Below the pieces are notes generated by a model. It was not told the DNA's origin. It searched no databases and saw only the letters and a program-made list of their open reading frames with translations. 64,000 bases of DNA from Epiperipatus broadwayi (Eukaryota > Onychophora > Udeonychophora > Euonychophora > Peripatidae): assembly GCA_028023455.1 (NCBI GenBank), contig JAQFVV010012396.1, forward strand, positions 5,684,085 through 5,748,084. Reading direction: 5' to 3'. Of the stretch, positions 35,652 through 46,429 are shown piece after piece; position 1 is the stretch's first letter, and each line of letters starts with the position of its first letter. A program made the translations under genes and the position numbers.

Positions 35652-37047
35652 TATACCTTTCTCAATCTTAAACTTCTTAGTATGATCATGAAATCTAATC
35701 ACTGCCATTGTACCTTAATAAATACTTTTCAGAATATAATATCTGGAGTCTATTTACAAATTCAAAGCATAATGATAATTCATATTCATTGGTCTTTCCT
35801 ATAACTTATCTCAATTCTTGAATGTGATTCACTTTGGTAATACTATTATCAAACCAAGTTTTCTCTTTTCGTTGGTTAGAATCCAAAATTTCATTATAAA
35901 TGACTTAATTATCTTGATAAAGATTTTATATAGAACTAATATGAAACTGATAGGTCTGTAATTCTAAATATTTTCTTTATCATCTTTATTAAATATCAGT
36001 ATTATTACTATTATTTCAATCATTTGGTGCATCTTTATTATTTAGACATTTGGTATATAAATTTACCAACAATTTTATTACATCTTCACTTACTTTTATT
36101 TAAATATTAATAGGAATTCATTTTCTGGAGTTTTTGCTTTCTTCATAAAGTTGGGCAATTTAAAAAATGTAATAACAGTAGGGAATACTTTGTTTTCTTG
36201 TTCTTTTTATTCATTTTCTTGTTCTTTTTATTCTATAACTGTTTAAAAGCCTTCAGTACATGTCTTTTTTTAATTTTATTTTTTCTTCTTATTGCAGAAA
36301 CAATTTTCCTTCCAATACCAAGATGATGTTTTGCATTTTTGAGCTTTTATTATTTTTATAGCTTTATTTTGACAATTAATAATTATATTTTTTAACCATT
36401 ATTAAATCTTTTCCACCATTTTATGGAACTCTAGATTTTCAATTCTTCTTAATGAATTATTCAAAAATATATATATATTCGATTTTTCTACATATATTCT
36501 CTTGTCTTGGTAGAAAATTGTGTACCAGTTATCCCTCTTTCAGTTTCTAATAGAATATCACATATCTTTTTATTGATAACAGTCAAGTCCGAAACGTTTT
36601 TAAAGTCTGTTAATATTTTTAAATGATTTACATTTGGAATATTTCTGAAAATTAAGAATATTAACTAATAATATTATCTTTCTTAATAGCTTTGTCTCTC
36701 TGGTATTGCATTAACACATATCTTATATGACATTGATCAATGATCACTTCCAGTGTTGACTATTAGGAGTATTAAAATCTTGAAGCATATATTTTCTGTT
36801 AGTCAAAATTTAACAATTCTGCAGTACCTTCATTTGAATGCCTCTATATTCATTTCCATTTAGCATTTTCTCAAAGAAAAAATTCATGTAATTCTTTTTT
36901 TCTGAAAACATCACTAGTCTTTGTCTTTTCTCATTTCTGTTATTTTATTTACCTGCAACACTTTTGTCTTTTAATTATTCTAATAATAAAATCACCATGA
37001 CAATTTTAAAATATTGTTTGGTCTAATCAGAAGCATTTTGTACATCT
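35652..37047 (-). pseudogene. RTE-type LINE, copy C, 3' segment (split by LTR element)
   Basis: Old, indel-rich minus-strand copy of the RTE family. It begins inside the reverse transcriptase palm at the left edge and runs through the RT N-terminus and the endonuclease to about 37047. It is then interrupted by the LTR element and resumes at 41734. It is far more decayed than copies A and B, so it is an older insertion. No open frame of useful length remains. Confidence 0.75.
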
Positions 37048-37051
37048 ATAT
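37048..37051 (+). repeat. 4-bp TSD (ATAT), left
   Basis: ATAT precedes the 5' LTR and is repeated at 41730-41733. Removing the LTR element and one ATAT restores the line of the RTE copy found in copies A and B (ACATCCATATAAAAATC there), which confirms the junction. Confidence 0.85.
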
Positions 37052-38360
37052 TGTACTGTATTTTATCCTAGTACAAATAGCGTTGGCAATTTAAAAGTTA
37101 AATTAATAAATTTCTAATGAAAGATATATTTATGTAAATATATTTGATCTATTAGTTTAAACAACATGAGTGTATATATTTTTTTGGTTTGTGTTTAATG
37201 AAATTAAAAAGAGAGAAGGAATGTAGAAAGTACAATAAAAAAAAATAATTTAATTAAAAGAAACCTTTATTGCAAGGCCATCAGTAGCATGGAAACAAAG
37301 CGATAACATTCATTAAGTAATTAAAGATGGCGATCAAGAAAAAAAGGAAGACTTTGTAGGCTAAATTATTTTAAATTTGGTACACATTGGCAGGTGTCAA
37401 TAGGAGTTGCACAGAAAGAAAAAAAAAATAAACAGGACAAAAGAAATAACAGTTGGTGCAGAGGGTTCTTCTTAGATATCCTTCCTGCAGAGATCAGTAA
37501 AAATAAAAATAAACATGAAGAAATTATGAAAGTGGGCCAAACTACTGTTACTAATAGACTGAAATATTAAGATGTGCGAGTAGTAGCAGTTCATTTGCTG
37601 GAGTTGCCTTGTACCTGTGTCGCGAACTACCTGAGTGAAGAAGCCATCTCCTACTAGATTTTAACCACAAAAACTTAAAGACTGCCGAAATACTGGACCG
37701 CAGATCCATTTTAAAAAAATCCATGCATGGTCAACATTAGAAATCCTGCACGTTAACATTCAAACTTACCGGTAAGTAACTTTATTAAATCAACAAAAAT
37801 TAGTGATCACTTTCTTGAACTCTTAAGCGTGATGAACTGTCGCCATGAGTCATATGAATAAAAGAAACAAATGTTAGCTGTAGTTTTATATTTTGATTGT
37901 CTTTTTATATTTTATCCTCTCGATCTTATTAATGTTTTGTTTCATATTAATAAAGTAAAATATAACTTGTGTTGTTACTAATTCTTATAGTTCTAAATTC
38001 ATTACAATTTAGACATTATTATAATTCAAATAAATTGCCAACGTTGTACTGAAACACAATCCTCCGGATATTCCAAAATGTTGTCGTAGCTAGATAAATA
38101 AAAAAGGGATTTTTGCCAGTGGGTTCTGATATAGAACTCTGGCACCTTTCAAATAAATTAAAAGCTGGCTTACTTGATCCCATTATTTTAGTAGCTACAT
38201 TAGTTAAAAGAGTGTTGTGTGACCAAGAAAAATAATTGCGTCCATTAAATCTTACTGAATTGTATGATGAAACAAATTTAATAGATAGGACATAATTTGG
38301 TCACTGAGTACGAGTCTTTAACTTGTAATAAAAAACACTAATAACGTAGTGGACGTTACA
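37052..38360 (+). repeat. 5' LTR
   Basis: 1309 bp, starting TGTACTGTATTTTATCC and ending GTGGACGTTACA. An AATAAA polyadenylation-type signal lies at about 37950 within both LTRs' conserved part. Several differences from the 3' LTR are C/T or G/A changes at CpG sites, where this copy tends to keep CG. Confidence 0.9.
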
Positions 38361-38474
38361 ATGCCGCCCAACTCGAGGCTTCGATGAGAACCATGTCCTG
38401 AGATAGAAGTAAATAATAAAAGTTAAATATAAAAAAGTTTTGTGTTTTTTTTTGTTTTGTTTCACTTATGTAGG

Positions 38475-38505
<31 letters not shown>

Positions 38506-38691
38506 ATAAGAGTAGGCAAAATGATGGAAATAAAGTAGCTCATAAGGTAAAGTGGCAGCAGGGGGGAGCAGCTTTGGCAAATGTATTAATAAAAGATAAA
38601 CAGTAAAATAGAAATCAAGCAAAATAATAATAATTTTTTTTAAAAAAAAATAGAAGTGTATGAAATTGAGAAGTGGACAAATACAGAAAAT

Positions 38692-39857
38692 ATGGCAGAA
38701 GACGAAAAGGATCTAAAGAGGGTATGAAAACATTAGTGAAAAGGCTATTATATGAAGCACTAAATGAAATCAAAGAGGATATGAAAAAGGAAATAAGAGA
38801 GTTCAAAGAAGAATTAAAATGAAGTGGTGGAATGATTAGGGAAGTGAAAACTGAGATAAGGGAAGAGAGTTCAAAGAAGAATTAAAATGAAGTGGTGGAA
38901 TGATTAGGGAAGTGAAAACTGAGATAAGGGAAGAGATTAAAGAAATGAAAGAAGAGTTAATAGAAATGATAGATGAGAAGGTTAAAAAAGGTACAAAGTG
39001 AAGTGATAGAAGTAGGATCTAATAAACAGAAGAGTCAGGAAATAAAACCTCTAGAAAATAGAGAAAATATGCCAAGTGCGATAAATCCTTTTCTGAAATT
39101 GAAAATCTTTTATGGGCAGAAGAGGGAGTCACTGATGGAACATTTAAATAGTCTTGAGAGATACTTCACGATAAACCCGATGTCAGAAGACATTAAACTA
39201 ACTCTAGTCATTAGTCATTTACAAGGAACTGCACAGGCTTGGTGGGAGCCTCTCTTCGAGAGACCGAATAACTTTGCGCATTATGGTCAGACATTAATGA
39301 AATTTTATTGGAACGAAGACCACCAAGAGAGAATCAAGAGTAAAGTGGCTCAAGAAAAATGTAGTACAGAGCAGCATTACGTGTCATTTTTCTGGAAGCA
39401 AGTAGCGCAATTACGAGCGTTAATGAAGTATAAGTTGATGGAAAAACAGATTATACAAATTACACAGAAAAATTTCCCTAATCCAGTAAGGCACCTATTG
39501 ATAAGTACCAGATGGGAGATGGTTGAGCAGATGGCTGAACTACTTAATGCATTTGAGATCAACAAGGCTAGTGATGAAGAAACGAACCCAAAGTACACAA
39601 ACAAGATACCAAGTCATAAAGGTCAAGTGCAATTGAACACTATGATGTTGACCGATAATGTGAGAAATCAAGGAACGGATAAGATAACTAAAAAGAAAGG
39701 GAATAGGGCAAGATCGCCATCCCCTGGAGAAAAGTTCAGGAGTCAAGATAAATACGAGGAACATCTTGATACACAGTGGAGAGATTGGTGTGAGGGGCAT
39801 AGAGAAATGGGCAGATCATTGTCGACTCAACTGGGTTATACATACCCAAACAGATAA
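38692..39857 (+). pseudogene. Gag-like capsid protein of the LTR element (5' part frameshifted)
   Basis: The open part is 38973-39857 (294 residues). Residues about 55-200 form a retrotransposon gag domain: FLKLKIFYGQ, LERYF, LVISHLQGTAQAWWEPL (the AWW motif) and a following FYW...Q helix region. The product would be the structural protein that packages the element's RNA. Upstream, from an ATG at 38692, Lys/Glu-rich coiled-coil codons continue in other frames, broken by a small frameshift, a stop and the 68-bp duplication. The original start was therefore probably near 38692. No CCHC zinc knuckle is visible in the C-terminal part, which is Ser/Pro/Arg-rich. Confidence 0.75.
38795..38930 (+). 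repeat. 68-bp tandem duplication upstream of gag
   Basis: The segment starting AAGAGAGTTCAAAGAAG occurs twice with a 68-bp period. Since 68 is not a multiple of three, it shifts the reading frame of the Lys/Glu-rich coiled-coil coding sequence that precedes the main gag ORF. Confidence 0.85.
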
Positions 39858-40290
39858 TGGTAGACAAACGAATGGATGGACTAAAGCCCTGAAGACCGCG
39901 GAAAGAAATTAACAGTAAATGAGATAGGATAGGGATTACATGATCATTTATTAAATGGTGGAAGGTTAATCGACAGTGAACTGGGGAGGTCGATGTGATT
40001 CGTGGGGTGCATGTGCTAGTAAGGGATAATAATAACCCTGAAATTCATGCTTTTTAGATGGTATGCAAAGATCATCTTTATGTGCCTGTCAGACTTATAG
40101 AAGCAGGGTCCCAAGAAATGGGAGGACAAACCAAGTGCCCGGAGCCATAAATCTCAAACAAATGAGCAATGCTCTGTCATGCTTAAACTTGAACTCTTTG
40201 TTAAACTATATGTGGTTGTATATGTGTACTGTGAGCAGGAAAGAAATTAGTGTGCAATGCATTATGTAAACCTCTCGATCATGTATTCAA
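39858..40290 (+). pseudogene. Decayed continuation of gag, possible protease remnant
   Basis: After the gag stop, the same frame continues as protein-like sequence with scattered stops (LHDHLLNGGRLIDSELGRSM). After a frame change a LDGMQRSSL stretch lies near 40053-40080, where a retroviral-type aspartic protease motif might have been. Only one conserved Asp-Gly is left, so the protease idea is weak. The rest of pol is absent. Confidence 0.35.
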
Positions 40291-40423
40291 CATCAATATT
40301 TCGATTAAGCAATCAGTTGATGTATATATAAAAAATACATCAGTAAAGAGTGATTAATAGAGCTTTGAGAATAAAATAATGTCATACCCCATATTTTATT
40401 CTTGTCATTGACCACGGAGGTAT

Positions 40424-41729
40424 TGTACTGTATTTTATCTAGTACAAATAGCATTGGCAATTTAAAAGTTAAATTAATAAATTTCTAATGAAAGATATAT
40501 TTATGTAAATATATTTGATCTATTAGTTTAAACAATGTGAGTGTATATATTTTTTTGGTTTGTGTTTAATGAAATTAAAAAGAGAGAAGGAATGTAGAAA
40601 GTACAATAAAAAAAAATAATTTAATTAAAAGAAAGCTTTATCGCAAGGCCATCAGTAGCATGGAAACAAAGCGATAACATTCATTAAGTAATTAAAGATG
40701 GTGATCAAGAAAAAAAGGAAGACTTTGTAGGCTAAATTATTTTAAATGTGGTACACATTGGCAGGTATCAATAGGAGTTGCACAGAAAGAAAAAAATAAA
40801 CAGGACAAAAGGAATAAAAGTTGGTGCAGAGGGTTCTTCTTAGATTGTCCTTCCTGCAGAGATCAGTAAAAATAAAAATAAACATGAAGAAATTATGAAA
40901 GTGGGCCAAACTACTGTTACTAATAGACTGAAATATTAAGATGTGCGAGTAGTAGCAGTTCATTTGCTGGAGTTGCCTTGTACCTATGTCACAAACTACC
41001 TGAGTAAAGAAGCCATCTCCTACTAGATTTTAACCACAAAAACTTAAAGACTGCCGGAATACTGGACCACAGATCCATTCTAAAGAAATCCATGCATGGT
41101 CAACATTAGAAATCCTGCACATTAACATTCAAACTTACCGGTAAGAAACTTTATTAAATCAACAAAAATTAGTGATCACTTTCTTGAACTTTTAAGCATG
41201 ATGAACTGTCACCATGAGTCATATGAATAAAAGAAACAAATGTTAGCTGTAGTTTTATATTTTGATTGTCTTTTTATATTTTATTCTCTCGATCTTATTA
41301 ATGTTTTGTTTCATATTAATAAAGTAAAATATAACTTGTGTTGTTACTAATTCTTATAGTTCTAAATTCATTACAATTTAGACATTATTATAATTCAAAT
41401 AAATTGCCAACTTGTACTGAAACACAATCCTTTAGAGATTCCAAAATGTCATCGTAGCTAAATAAATAAAAAAGGGATTTTTGCCAGTGGGTTCTGATAT
41501 AGAACTCTGGCGCCTTTCAAATAAATTAAAAGCTGGCTTACTTGATCCCATTATTTTAGTAGCTACATTAGTTAAAAGAGTGTTGTGTGACCAGGAAAAA
41601 TAATTGTGTCCATTAAATCTTACTGAATTGTATGATGAAACAAATTTAATAGATAGGACGTAATTTGGTCACCGAATACGAGTATTTAACTCGTAATAAA
41701 AAAACACTAATAACGTAGTGGACGTTACA
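40424..41729 (+). repeat. 3' LTR
   Basis: 1306 bp, collinear with the 5' LTR from TGTACTGTATTTTATCT to GACGTTACA. Short ORFs within it on either strand are chance frames. Confidence 0.9.
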
Positions 41730-41733
41730 ATAT

Positions 41734-42235
41734 AAAAATCCTTTATTTATTTCTCACACTAAGAAAATATTGGGGCATAAACTAGAATTGTCTGCATTAG
41801 GTATCTTCCATTAATTTAAATAACCAATCTTGTCAGTCTATCTGATATACAATCAATCTCCATGGTAATGTTTTTTACTTTTATTTATAAAGAATCCAAC
41901 TCCATTTATATTTCCAATATTTGTGCCTTTATAGTAAAATATATGTCTACTTTTTAAATCAATTGTCTCTTTATATTTTCTTCTAACTTCACAAAGTCCA
42001 ACAATGTCTCATTCAATATTAGATAATTCTTCTTCTAATTTGTGCAATATTCCTTCACTTTAATGTGATCTACAGTTGTAGAGATAACTAAATAAAAAGT
42101 TGTCAAAAGGCTGCTTGAATTTACATCCAAGAAGTTCTTAGCACCTTCCATCTTCAGCTTCTAACCATTGCCTTAAATGGTGACTTTACAATATCCTAGG
42201 AATAAAAGTCATAATTTAGTTTTGCCTGCTAAGGT
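41734..42235 (-). pseudogene. RTE-type LINE, copy C, 5' segment
   Basis: Continuation of the copy starting at 35652. It covers the start of the endonuclease and the 5' untranslated part found in copy A at about 6710-7205. It gives an independent estimate of the 5' end of the family near 42235. Confidence 0.7.
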
Positions 42236-42239
42236 AAAA

Positions 42240-43595
42240 AAAAGATTATTCACACACACATTCATCGTAATTGTGACTTCAATGAAATATAATTGATATT
42301 TCAGTTTAAAAACTATTGGGAAACTCAGAAAAAAAGGTCATCATGTTTCTTGATTTTAAACTCAAAGATAAAAAGACAGTAAACTCACTACAATGGCTGA
42401 TGCATTTGGTCAGCCATGTTCATTTACTATGAGAATAATCATATAATAATAACTATTGAACACTTTAAAATATAATTAAAAAAACACTTCCATAATTATC
42501 TATAATTTTCATCTTTCTTAGTTTTGTCTAACTAATCTACTTAATTTATTTATGATTCTTATTTTTTATGTTTTTATTTACTTATTGGTTTTGTTTTGTT
42601 GTTGTTGTTGTTATCTAATAAAATCTTGTAATTCAATGTTCACCTATTTTCCTGTTGGCAATATATTTTTTTAGACGTTGCAAACAACTGTAAAAAAAAA
42701 AAAAAATTGAATTTTTAATTTTATGTAAGAATAAATTTAAATGTAGAAAATAAAAAAAATTTAAATGCTTTTATTCACATAAATACATTAAAAATACAAA
42801 TAAAGATATATTAAAAAAAATTTTAAAAAGTACTAAAATAAATTTTATTTAACTTTAACAGTATTCTGATTATTATGCAACTCAAATAAAAGCATACAAC
42901 ACTCATATTTAGAAATAGTCTTAGAGTACTTCTGAACTTGCACATATAATATTATGGAATACTGTGAAAACTAAAGAAAATATTTTTTACTTTTTTAGTA
43001 CATTTTTGTATGTAAAAGCATTTGTTTTAGAAAATATATTATAGTTTTTATTACTAAAAAAATAATTAAAAATATAACTTCTTAAAACAATATTACTATA
43101 GTTGATTGTGTTACAAAATTAATAATATTTCAATTAAAGCTTTATCCAATTAGAATCCAGAGGTCAAATTGAGAAATAAACGTAGTGGTGATATAACAAA
43201 TATGTTCTTTTATGAAGATGATATATTGATTTGTTGCTTGTCAAATACATATCAAAAAAGAAATTATGTTGGGAAAAGTTTTTAAAGAAAGTCGAAAGTG
43301 ATTATATGGAGGTTGGCTAGTGTAGAAATATCTATCATTTTATATGTTACCCCTGTAATTATTATTTACTTTTTTATAAAACAAACTTTACTAATTACAA
43401 ATTATATACGAGTATTAACACATGTTCAGAGGGATTTTATATATATATAACATAAGGTCCATAGCTTATAAAATATAATTATTAAGACTAATGTCTGAAA
43501 GCAAATATAATTATTCAATTTTAAAGTATAATTTATATCATTTTAAAATAATGAACAACTAAGAAAAATTACTTCGGGATATATATATAATACCA
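42240..43595. other. AT-rich DNA with a possible reverse transcriptase scrap
   Basis: Around 43185-43240 the plus strand reads GDITNMFFYEDDILICC, which resembles the catalytic box of a reverse transcriptase with Glu in place of Ala. I see no supporting neighbours. The rest is AT-rich sequence with short homopolymer tracts. Confidence 0.25.
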
Positions 43596-43599
43596 CTCT

Positions 43600-44900
43600 T
43601 TTTTTTTCAGAACATATTTTTGTTATCGAAAATTACAGAACAGTGAGCAAGCCACATGGTTCTAATAGTATAAATAATTATTATGGCATTATATGGATTA
43701 AAAAAAAATTAATATTTTTTTCAAGCAATTTTTTTAGATTAATTATTTTCTTGTGTAATAGGAAGTGTTGTATCTTAAAGATGGAAAGTATTGACATGTT
43801 TCAAAGATGTGTATCTAATATCAGGATAACTATTACATAAGATATATGTGGAATCCAGATTTAATTTAAAATGATTAATGATAAAAGCTTTTGTAGGAAT
43901 TGTATTAAGTCATAAGTTAAGTAAAAAATTTAACCTTGATTGAGGAACACACACATTTTGGAATCTGATTGAAGTTTTGACAATTGGGAGAGTTGACCAT
44001 AGATGTCTGTTACTATATATAATTTTTTTCAGATCTTTAAATGAAACATCAATTAAAGATTTGATGTTATAATTGTCTAACAAATCTGCAAGCTCAATAG
44101 CATGATCAGTATAAAAAATGACTTGCATGTGGAAGTTGAGCAAGGAATATTGGAGATAGAGGAATGGCTTTGAGGATTGGATTAATCTGTGGTTGCAATA
44201 TACATTTTAGCTCTGACATATAATACAAATGATTGAGGACATTATATTAAGACCACCTTTGCAAATAGAAAAAAGCACTTGTAATTAATAGATGTGATGT
44301 TGATTCCCAGATGTATGATTTTATTGTGGTCATGATATTTTTCACAGTTCTCATTAAAAGATGCATCCATGGACTATACCACCCAGAATAACATTAACAA
44401 TATGAATTTTGACTATAGGATTAAGCAATTTTATGCAGAAGGCTTTTATTTTTGTATTGAACTTGTTTTTAACCAGATGATTTAGATGTTAGTTTAATTG
44501 TGTTTTAGATAAACTAATTGAATTCCAAGAAAAAATGAGTGTGTATCTGTGAAGAATGTATGTAGATTGCAACCTGTAGCTATCTGCCACATGGGTGACT
44601 TAAAAACTTGTATTGTAAATCCTGTTAGGGTTTTAAATTTGTTCAGAATATAAAGAATGAGCGGAATATTTTGTAGATCTCTGAATAGGACATCAACAAA
44701 AGATATCACTTTACCAGTAGTACCAAAATGAGAAAGGAAGAGGCCTTCTGTGCACTGCTCAATCTCTTTGATCATAGGATCTATATATATTGCAAATAAT
44801 AGTGAAACAAGTGAGGACCCTTGTGGAATATTTCAGCTTAATTTTAAAGGAGAATTATTGTAATTATTAGTGATGCCTAACAATATAAATTATTAAATTA
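43600..44900 (-). pseudogene. L1/Tx1-like LINE fragment, reverse transcriptase, copy F
   Basis: This is the minus-strand counterpart of copy E at 12520-14076. Open pieces are 44494-44775 (IEQCTEGL, then MWQIATGCNLH) and 43910-44143 (FYTDHAIEL, LIDVSFKDLKK). Both match plus-strand readings at 12960-13160 and 13540-13740. A C-x2-C...H arrangement near the end recalls the C-terminal cysteine motif of L1-type ORF2. It begins later in the protein than copy E, so it is more truncated. Confidence 0.6.
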
Positions 44901-45090
44901 AATAATTTGATAAAGTAGGTATAAAACAATATATATTTATATGTTTCAAGTAAAACTTTTTATTATAAATTTTTTTATAAAGTTGATTTTGTCATTGAAT
45001 TTTTAGAATACTGTGAAGACCTCCTCAATTCTATGCAATAAATTAGACAAAATAATAGCTCTATATACAACTAATTTTGTTGACTAATAG

Positions 45091-46395
45091 ATTTACTAGC
45101 ACAGTTTCAAACTGTAAAATAGAAGTAACCGACCCTTTACACATGCACTGTACTGTTATATTAAATCAATATTGTTGTTTTTTTAATGTGAGAGAACTCT
45201 CTAAGACACAAAATAGAGACTTTGGAAAGATAAGACAGCCAATGTGTTTATCTTATTTTTGTACCTAAATTCAATTATGTAGGCCAATTTTAAGAACCTT
45301 GGAACAAGTGTGTGAGGATTTATATTCTTCACTTTACTTTCATTTTCTTTATTACACATATTAAAACTCATGAAATTTTAATATTTACTGCATGTTAATA
45401 TTCAGAGATGTTATAACCAATGTAAATGAATTATAGATTTACTAACACAGTTTCAAAATGTAATTGTAAACAGAAGATAATAAATCTTTTACACATGTGC
45501 TGTACTGTTATATTAAATCAATATTGTTTTTGTTGAATATGAGAAAACTCTCAATCTGAGACACCTTTGTACCTAAATTCAATATATAGGCCAATCTTAA
45601 GTATTTTGGAATAAGATCAGATTTTATATTCTTCACTTTACTTTTATTTTTTTATTCATGTATTAACATTCATGAAATTTTATTATTTACTATGAGTTAT
45701 AATCAGAGATGTTAGAATTAATGTACTTGAATTATAAATTTACTAGCACAGTTTCAAGCTGTAATTTTAAACAGAGGTAATCAACCCTTTACACGTGTGT
45801 TGTACTGTTATAAATTAATCAACATTGTTTTCATTGAATACAAGGCACAAGCTAGAGATGTTGAAAATATAAGAGGGACTTATATAATTGAATTTTGATA
45901 CAATGGTAAGATGGCACATTAGTTGCTCTTATCTTTTCAAATTCTCTACCTTGTGCCTTGGATTAAGAGTTTCCTCATATTCAACAAAAACAACATTGAT
46001 TTAATATAACAGTGCAGCACATGTAAAAGAGTTGATTATCTTCTGTTTAAAATTACAGTTTGAAACTGCACTAGTGAATTTATTAGTCAGTTATATTAAT
46101 TTTTAACATCTCTTAACCTTAACAAGCAGTGAATATTAAAATCTTGTGAGTGTTAATATGTATAACAAAGAAAATGAAAGTAAAGTGAATAATATAAAAT
46201 CTTCATGCTTTCATTCTAAGATACTTAAGATTGGCCTATATAATTGAATGTAGTTACAAAGATAAGACAGCTGCTCTTATGTTTGCAAAATCTCTGTCTT
46301 GTACCTTGGATTGAGAATGTCCTCACATTCAACAAAAACTAGATTGATTTAATATCATGAGTGAAGGGTTGATTACCTTCTGTTTAAAATTAATT
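45091..46395. repeat. Tandem array of ~300-350-bp units with an orientation switch
   Basis: Three plus-strand units start at 45091, 45437 and 45738 (346 and 301 bp apart), each opening ATTTACTAGCACAGTTTCAA or a close variant. After about 45900 the same unit is found on the minus strand, with one complete copy (about 45930-46085, continuing to 46250) and a partial one to 46395. Shared landmarks are the ACTGTTATATTAAATCAA tract and AGGCCAATTTTAAG. The whole array can fold back on itself. No coding potential seen. Confidence 0.7.
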
Positions 46396-46429
46396 TAGTT
46401 GTGTTGTTACATTACTATGATGAAATATC

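Larger units (their letters stand above)
37052..41729 (+). mobile_element. LTR retrotransposon, internally deleted or non-autonomous
   Basis: Two direct LTRs of about 1.3 kb enclose only 2063 bp (38361-40423). The element is bounded by TGT...ACA and a 4-bp TSD. The internal part holds a gag-like ORF and a short decayed continuation, with no reverse transcriptase, RNase H or integrase that I can see. The gag style points to Ty3/Gypsy-like elements, but without pol this stays tentative. No standard TGG primer-binding site follows the 5' LTR. The polypurine tract before the 3' LTR is weak (CCACGGAGGTAT). By eye the LTRs differ at roughly 40 sites, about 3 percent. Confidence 0.9.

Noticed and set aside
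38361-38400. Primer-binding site after the 5' LTR
   Set aside because: No TGG start and no convincing complementarity to a tRNA 3' end could be seen within the first bases.
39377-39800. Minus-strand ORFs opposite gag
   Set aside because: They are shadows of the plus-strand gag frame, which carries the AWW motif and gag-like composition.
45091-46395. CRISPR-like array
   Set aside because: The units are 300-350 bp, diverged and in both orientations, with no short repeats or spacers, in a eukaryotic context.
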